Of a stretch of DNA of 64,000 nucleotides, positions 61,920 through 64,000 are shown one piece after another. Position 1 is the first letter of the stretch. Every line of letters begins with the position of its first letter. The DNA comes from Mesorhizobium sp. B4-1-4 (lineage in GTDB: Bacteria; Pseudomonadota; Alphaproteobacteria; Rhizobiales; Rhizobiaceae): NCBI RefSeq assembly GCF_006439395.2, contig NZ_CP083950.1, forward strand, positions 5,941,001 to 6,005,000, read 5' to 3'. The notes under the pieces were generated by a model, which made no database searches, was not told the origin of the DNA, and saw only the letters and a program-made list of their open reading frames with translations. Position numbers and translations under genes: made by a program.

Positions 61920-63494
61920 TCAGGTCCTCATCAGCCCGGGATTGGATGGGCCGAAATTGAGATCGAGAGTCTGACCCGGCAGCCAGTGCAAGTCCCTTCG
62001 CTTGCCGTAATATTGGCCGGATACGTGTAAGATGATGCTAGGGGGGTCAACTTCATTGATGATTTCGAGCATGCGGCGAATGATCGGTCGGCGCTTTTCA
62101 GGCTCGACCGTCCCCTGCAGCTTCGACCCCAAGGCAAAATATTCTTCGTTTTCCCAAATTCCGACGAGATGAGCCCACGCACCGTTCGGCCCATACTCAC
62201 GCCAGGGGTGGCCAAGGTGATCGAGGAACAGAGCTGTGTTGGAGGTGTCGAAGATCGCGTGTACCGGCTTCTGCTTGAGCTGTCCGGAGTTCTCCATCAT
62301 TTGGATCCTCACATTCAAGCCGACGTCACGCCACATCTCGATCATCGCCTGGGCGCCGGAGACCTGGTTCGGGTAGTAATTGTTGAGGAGCCGGTAAGTG
62401 ATCTCCTCACCGTTATAACCCGCTTCGGCCAGCAGCGACTTCGCCTTCTCCGGATCGTACGCGAGCGTCGGAAAGTCTTCGATGTACCCTGAGCCGTAGG
62501 TCGGTAATTGGTAGCCGTTCGGAATGGGAAGCATGTTGTTCCACAGGCTTTCGATCAGCAACTTGCGATCAATCGCCAGGCTCATTGCTCTGCGGACGCG
62601 CGGATCCTTGAGGACAGGGTCGGTCCTGTCGAAGACAAGGCTGCGGATGTTTTGCACAGGCCCGCCTGCCACCTCCAGTTCACCGCGATTGCTGATTTGT
62701 GCAAATTGATCGGGGGGAATGTCCGTTACAAGATCGAGTTCGCCAGCCAGAAGTCCGTTCACGCGTGCCGCGAGCTCGGGGATGATGCGGTATTCGATGC
62801 CGTCGAAACCAGGGCGGCCGCCCCAGTAGCCGTCATACGAAGCCAGGACGACATTTACATCCAGCTTCTGGCTAACGAAACGATAGGGGCCGGTCCCGAC
62901 CGGAGCTACGGTCCACTTTTCCCACGAGCCCGCCGCAGTGAAGGCGTCTTTTGAGACGATCTCCGATCCCCATGAGGCCAATCGCTGCTCAAGGAGAGCA
63001 TCGGGGCCTTTGGTGCGAATGAGAACTGTGTGCGGGTCCACAATCTCCACATGGTCAAGCCCGTCAAGGAAGGCCAGGGCCTCGGTGGCGCCCGACCCGC
63101 CCGGTCCCAGAAGGTGAGCTCGGCCTAGGCTGAAAGCGACATCCTCGCCGGTCAGCGGGCTACCATCGTGAAAGGTCACCCCTTTGCGGAGGAAAACGCG
63201 AAGCGACTGCGCGTCGATCCGCTCCCAGCGCTCAGCGAGGCCAGGTTTCAGAGCCATGCTTGCATCCTGCTCGCGCGCGATCAATGTCTCGAAAACCTGA
63301 GGCATGATCCGCCGGATTGCGGTGTCGGTTGCGATCACCGGATCCAACGTCCGCGGATAGCCTGACATTCCGACACGCAACGTCTTGCGAGTTGTGTTCG
63401 CCGCTTGCCCGACACTCGGAATAAATGCTGTCGATACGGCAGCGGCTACAGCGCCTGCCAGAACGTCTCGCCTTGTAAGTTCGAACTTGGTCAT
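61920..63494 (-). CDS. Dpp/Opp-type extracellular binding protein, Tat-exported
   Basis: A 524-residue type 2 binding protein of the SBP_bac_5 family. The signal has a twin-arginine motif (LTRRDVLAG) and a hydrophobic core, cleavage near residue 32. Mature motifs: LRVGMSGYPRTLDPVIATD, GLAERWERIDAQSLRVFLRK, GVTFHDGSPLTGEDVAFSL, RRAMSLAIDRKLL. The ATG at 63494 has GGAG 7 nt upstream. First gene of the seven-gene operon; the ligand is unlikely to be a plain peptide given the downstream phosphodiesterase and DeoR gene. Confidence 0.93.
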   Translation of the reverse strand: MTKFELTRRDVLAGAVAAAVSTAFIPSVGQAANTTRKTLRVGMSGYPRTLDPVIATDTAIRRIMPQVFETLIAREQDASMALKPGLAERWERIDAQSLRVFLRKGVTFHDGSPLTGEDVAFSLGRAHLLGPGGSGATEALAFLDGLDHVEIVDPHTVLIRTKGPDALLEQRLASWGSEIVSKDAFTAAGSWEKWTVAPVGTGPYRFVSQKLDVNVVLASYDGYWGGRPGFDGIEYRIIPELAARVNGLLAGELDLVTDIPPDQFAQISNRGELEVAGGPVQNIRSLVFDRTDPVLKDPRVRRAMSLAIDRKLLIESLWNNMLPIPNGYQLPTYGSGYIEDFPTLAYDPEKAKSLLAEAGYNGEEITYRLLNNYYPNQVSGAQAMIEMWRDVGLNVRIQMMENSGQLKQKPVHAIFDTSNTALFLDHLGHPWREYGPNGAWAHLVGIWENEEYFALGSKLQGTVEPEKRRPIIRRMLEIINEVDPPSIILHVSGQYYGKRRDLHWLPGQTLDLNFGPSNPGLMRT

Positions 63495-63560
63495 GGGGGA
63501 ACTCCGCTGAAGTTGGCAATTCAGTGGCATCCCCAGATGACAGTCACATGACAGAATTTA

Positions 63561-63600
63561 TGTGTTTATGTGAATTATTGCCCGTTAATGTGAAAATGTG
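63561..63600. promoter_or_regulatory. Paired TGTG-N4-TGTG repeats upstream of the transporter operon
   Basis: TGTGTTTATGTG (63561-63572) and TGTGAAAATGTG (63589-63600) are the same TGTG-N4-TGTG pattern with starts 28 bp apart. They lie about 70-105 bp before the dppA start in AT-rich DNA. Good candidates for tandem DeoR/GlpR-type sites. Confidence 0.55.
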
Positions 63601-63917
63601 TGTATCTCAGCTCTTGCGGCAGAACGTCTATGCAACAGAAAATGCAGATCTGATGGAGCAGGCTTGGAATGGTTATAAGACGGCCCAACTGCCGGCCCAG
63701 CTTGCAGAGGCGGATGGCTTCAATGATGGGTTTGAAGGTGAGGCGGCGGCAAGGATTTGGCGCGGCTATTGCGATGCGGCTCCATGCCGGACGGCGACAT
63801 CAGTTTCCTTAAGAGCAAACGGGATCCGACAAGGCGACCTGCTCCCTTTCGCGGCAGCCGTGAACCGTAGCGAATTCATCCGACATTAAGAAATCCGATC
63901 TGGAGCCACTGCTGTTG
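63601..63917. other. Region without clear gene
   Basis: A plus-strand frame (63524-63889) is open but overlaps the operator repeats and gives no recognised domain. It may be a relic like the ABC fragment that follows. Confidence 0.35.
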
Positions 63918-64000
63918 AAGGTGACGATTTTGATCGTAACGCACGAGATGCGTTTCGCACGCGATGTATCCGACCGGATCGTTGTCTTCGATTGGGGCGC
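63918..64000 (+). pseudogene. C-terminal fragment of amino-acid ABC transporter ATPase (partial)
   Basis: The plus strand reads ILIVTHEMRFARDVSDRIVV then FDWG, the H-loop and following strand of GlnQ/HisP-type ATPases. Nothing upstream matches: no Walker A, signature or Walker B is present, and the preceding residues (SDLEPLLLK) are not family sequence. So it is a 5'-truncated copy that continues beyond the window. Confidence 0.65.

Noticed and set aside
1..64000. CRISPR arrays, rRNA operons or complete tRNA genes
   Set aside because: No regularly spaced 25-40-bp repeats, rRNA-like sequence or full tRNA cloverleaf was found; the only tRNA-like sequence is the 20-bp 3' end at 50382-50401.

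Overview
The window looks like a chromosome segment of a Mesorhizobium-type bacterium (Alphaproteobacteria, Hyphomicrobiales). The support is high-GC coding with dense 4-nt ATGA gene overlaps, a C4-pathway hemA (5-aminolevulinate synthase), an L-rhamnose locus in the order known from Rhizobium leguminosarum (rhaRSTPQ, mutarotase, rhaK divergent from rhaDI), RIME-like intergenic mosaic repeats, and many transporters for plant-derived compounds. The species is inferred from gene content and repeat style, not from a database match.

Layout. 1-2.2 kb: a gtr-type module for surface glycan modification (GT2, GtrA and a cut-off membrane protein). 2.4-4.4 kb: a two-component pair whose regulator lacks part of its DNA-binding domain. 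4.5-6.4 kb: a lipoprotein, a frameshifted Omp25/31-like barrel and a small membrane protein. 6.4-17 kb: mostly core genes (HDAC-like deacetylase, MATE pump, pyrD, DUF952, LuxR regulator, symporter-kinase hybrid, mscL, aminotransferase). 17.1-18.3 kb: a complete IS481-family element inserted in a palindromic repeat. 18.3-22.4 kb: hemA, galE, dadA. 22.7-33.8 kb: the rhamnose catabolic locus, with mosaic repeats at three gene junctions; one repeat has become the coding N-terminus of RhaT. 34-37 kb: gamma-glutamyltransferase and small genes.

37.3-43.9 kb is a tricarboxylate uptake unit (tctCBA) with a divergent TctDE-like two-component system and an orphan periplasmic binding protein. 44.3-49.3 kb is a sugar or polyol ABC transporter plus zinc dehydrogenase, controlled by a GntR regulator with two winged-helix domains; a large dyad lies in the shared promoter. 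49.3-50.7 kb is decayed DNA: gene fragments, then an AT-rich stretch with a 20-bp sequence resembling the 3' end of a Phe-tRNA gene and four ATACCAACA repeats, like an integrase attachment site. Next to it (50.7-54.7 kb) is an unrecognised two-gene operon: a nitrilase-fold protein with an apparent E-K-C triad and a 904-residue helical protein. 55.8-63.5 kb is a seven-gene operon for a Dpp/Opp-type transporter, a DeoR/GlpR regulator and an NPP-type phosphodiesterase, which suggests uptake and cleavage of an organophosphate ester. The right edge holds a fragment of an amino-acid ABC ATPase.

The left 37 kb is mostly backbone. The right part is accessory and catabolic, with signs of integration and decay centred on 49-51 kb. 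The least described pieces are the nitrilase/helical-protein operon and the att-like region beside it.
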